The notes under the pieces are model-generated. The model saw only the letters and a program-made list of their open reading frames with translations, did not search any database and was not told the origin of the DNA. 52,458 nucleotides of DNA, from the NCBI RefSeq assembly GCF_023283535.1, contig NZ_JAKILT010000037.1, forward strand, positions 1 through 52,458. Reading direction: 5' to 3'. The stretch is from Shewanella sairae (lineage in GTDB: Bacteria; Pseudomonadota; Gammaproteobacteria; Enterobacterales; Shewanellaceae). Positions 52,328-52,458 of this stretch are shown here, piece by piece. Both the position numbers and the translations under genes were made by a program. The number at the start of each line of letters is the position of its first letter. The first letter of the stretch is position 1.

Positions 52328-52458
52328 CCACTGACACGGTGAAGCAGGCAACTAGCCAGCGCACAGCGTTAGAGAGATTAACTTCTACGGAAATTAGCCT
52401 CAGGTGACAATCGCTTTAAGAGCTTCGAATGATGGTTGTTTACACGAGAGTGAACAAA
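52328..52458 (+). other. Probable rRNA operon leader (5' external transcribed spacer)
   Basis: The 131 bases after the promoter hold no open frame and end before any 16S sequence. A clear boxA antitermination element was not seen; CGCTTTAAGAGC near 52409 is only loosely similar. The assignment rests on the promoter and on the murI neighbourhood. Confidence 0.65.

Noticed and set aside
1..52458. CRISPR arrays, insertion sequences, tRNA genes and prophage
   Set aside because: No regularly spaced direct repeats, transposase or integrase genes, or tRNA-like cloverleaf sequences were noticed on reading both strands.

Overview
The window reads as chromosomal DNA of a marine-type gammaproteobacterium, most likely Shewanella or a close relative. 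The basis is gene order and protein features recalled from family knowledge, not a database search: a 513-residue PckA, pckA-hslO-hslR followed directly by a complete gspCDEFGHIJKLMN operon, then yrfG-nudE-cysQ, and the block desaturase/fabR-trmA-murI-rRNA promoter. No phage, insertion sequence, tRNA or CRISPR array was seen. Almost all genes are housekeeping or core-accessory genes with tight spacing and intrinsic terminators.

Layout. 1-790: 3' part of a GltS-type glutamate symporter whose 5' end looks broken. 880-2643 (minus): folX-folE-folM, the set that makes tetrahydromonapterin. 2790-3625: a DUF3429 membrane protein and a DUF393 thiol oxidoreductase-like protein. 3727-6946: a compact bufferin-type cluster (DUF2282 cysteine-bearing precursor, DUF692/MNIO enzyme, DUF2063 partner, ECF sigma factor, membrane anti-sigma candidate). 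7014-9723 (minus): a DUF333 lipoprotein, then moeA-moeB. 10072-10599: ferritin ftnA with a Fur-box-like site. 10653-13874 (minus): a 1073-residue PAS-GGDEF-EAL membrane sensor. 14203-15247 (minus): ribB under an FMN riboswitch with an enlarged peripheral arm. 15438-20616: oligopeptidase B, a GIY-YIG protein, a second short signal peptidase I, a lipoprotein with seven 18-residue DGSG repeats, and a methyltransferase. 20687-25618: an M14 carboxypeptidase, a chemotaxis receptor, and an XRE regulator/membrane-protein pair with three operator-like repeats upstream.

25906-43079: pckA, hslO and hslR (minus), the 12-gene type II secretion operon (plus), yrfG (minus), nudE and cysQ (plus). In Escherichia coli nudE, yrfG, hslR, hslO and pck lie close together, so the gsp operon sits inside an otherwise conserved neighbourhood. 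43072-47378: a GNAT acetyltransferase, an LplT/Aas-like MFS transporter with an unexplained C-terminal tail, and the selenium pair selD-selU. 47567-52458: a fatty acid desaturase divergent from fabR with a perfect palindrome between them, trmA, murI with a TTG start, a membrane-anchored RRM protein, and an rRNA-type P1 promoter and leader. The 16S gene itself would begin beyond the right edge.

The part closest to a little-described system is the bufferin-type cluster at 3727-6946, where the peptide, its modifying enzyme and its own sigma/anti-sigma pair are translationally coupled. The most notable non-coding signals are a nested symmetric dyad (2675-2758), the enlarged FMN riboswitch arm (15068-15115), the three-copy operator (25659-25739) and the FabR palindrome (48694-48711). 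All functions are inferred from sequence reading; no searches were run.
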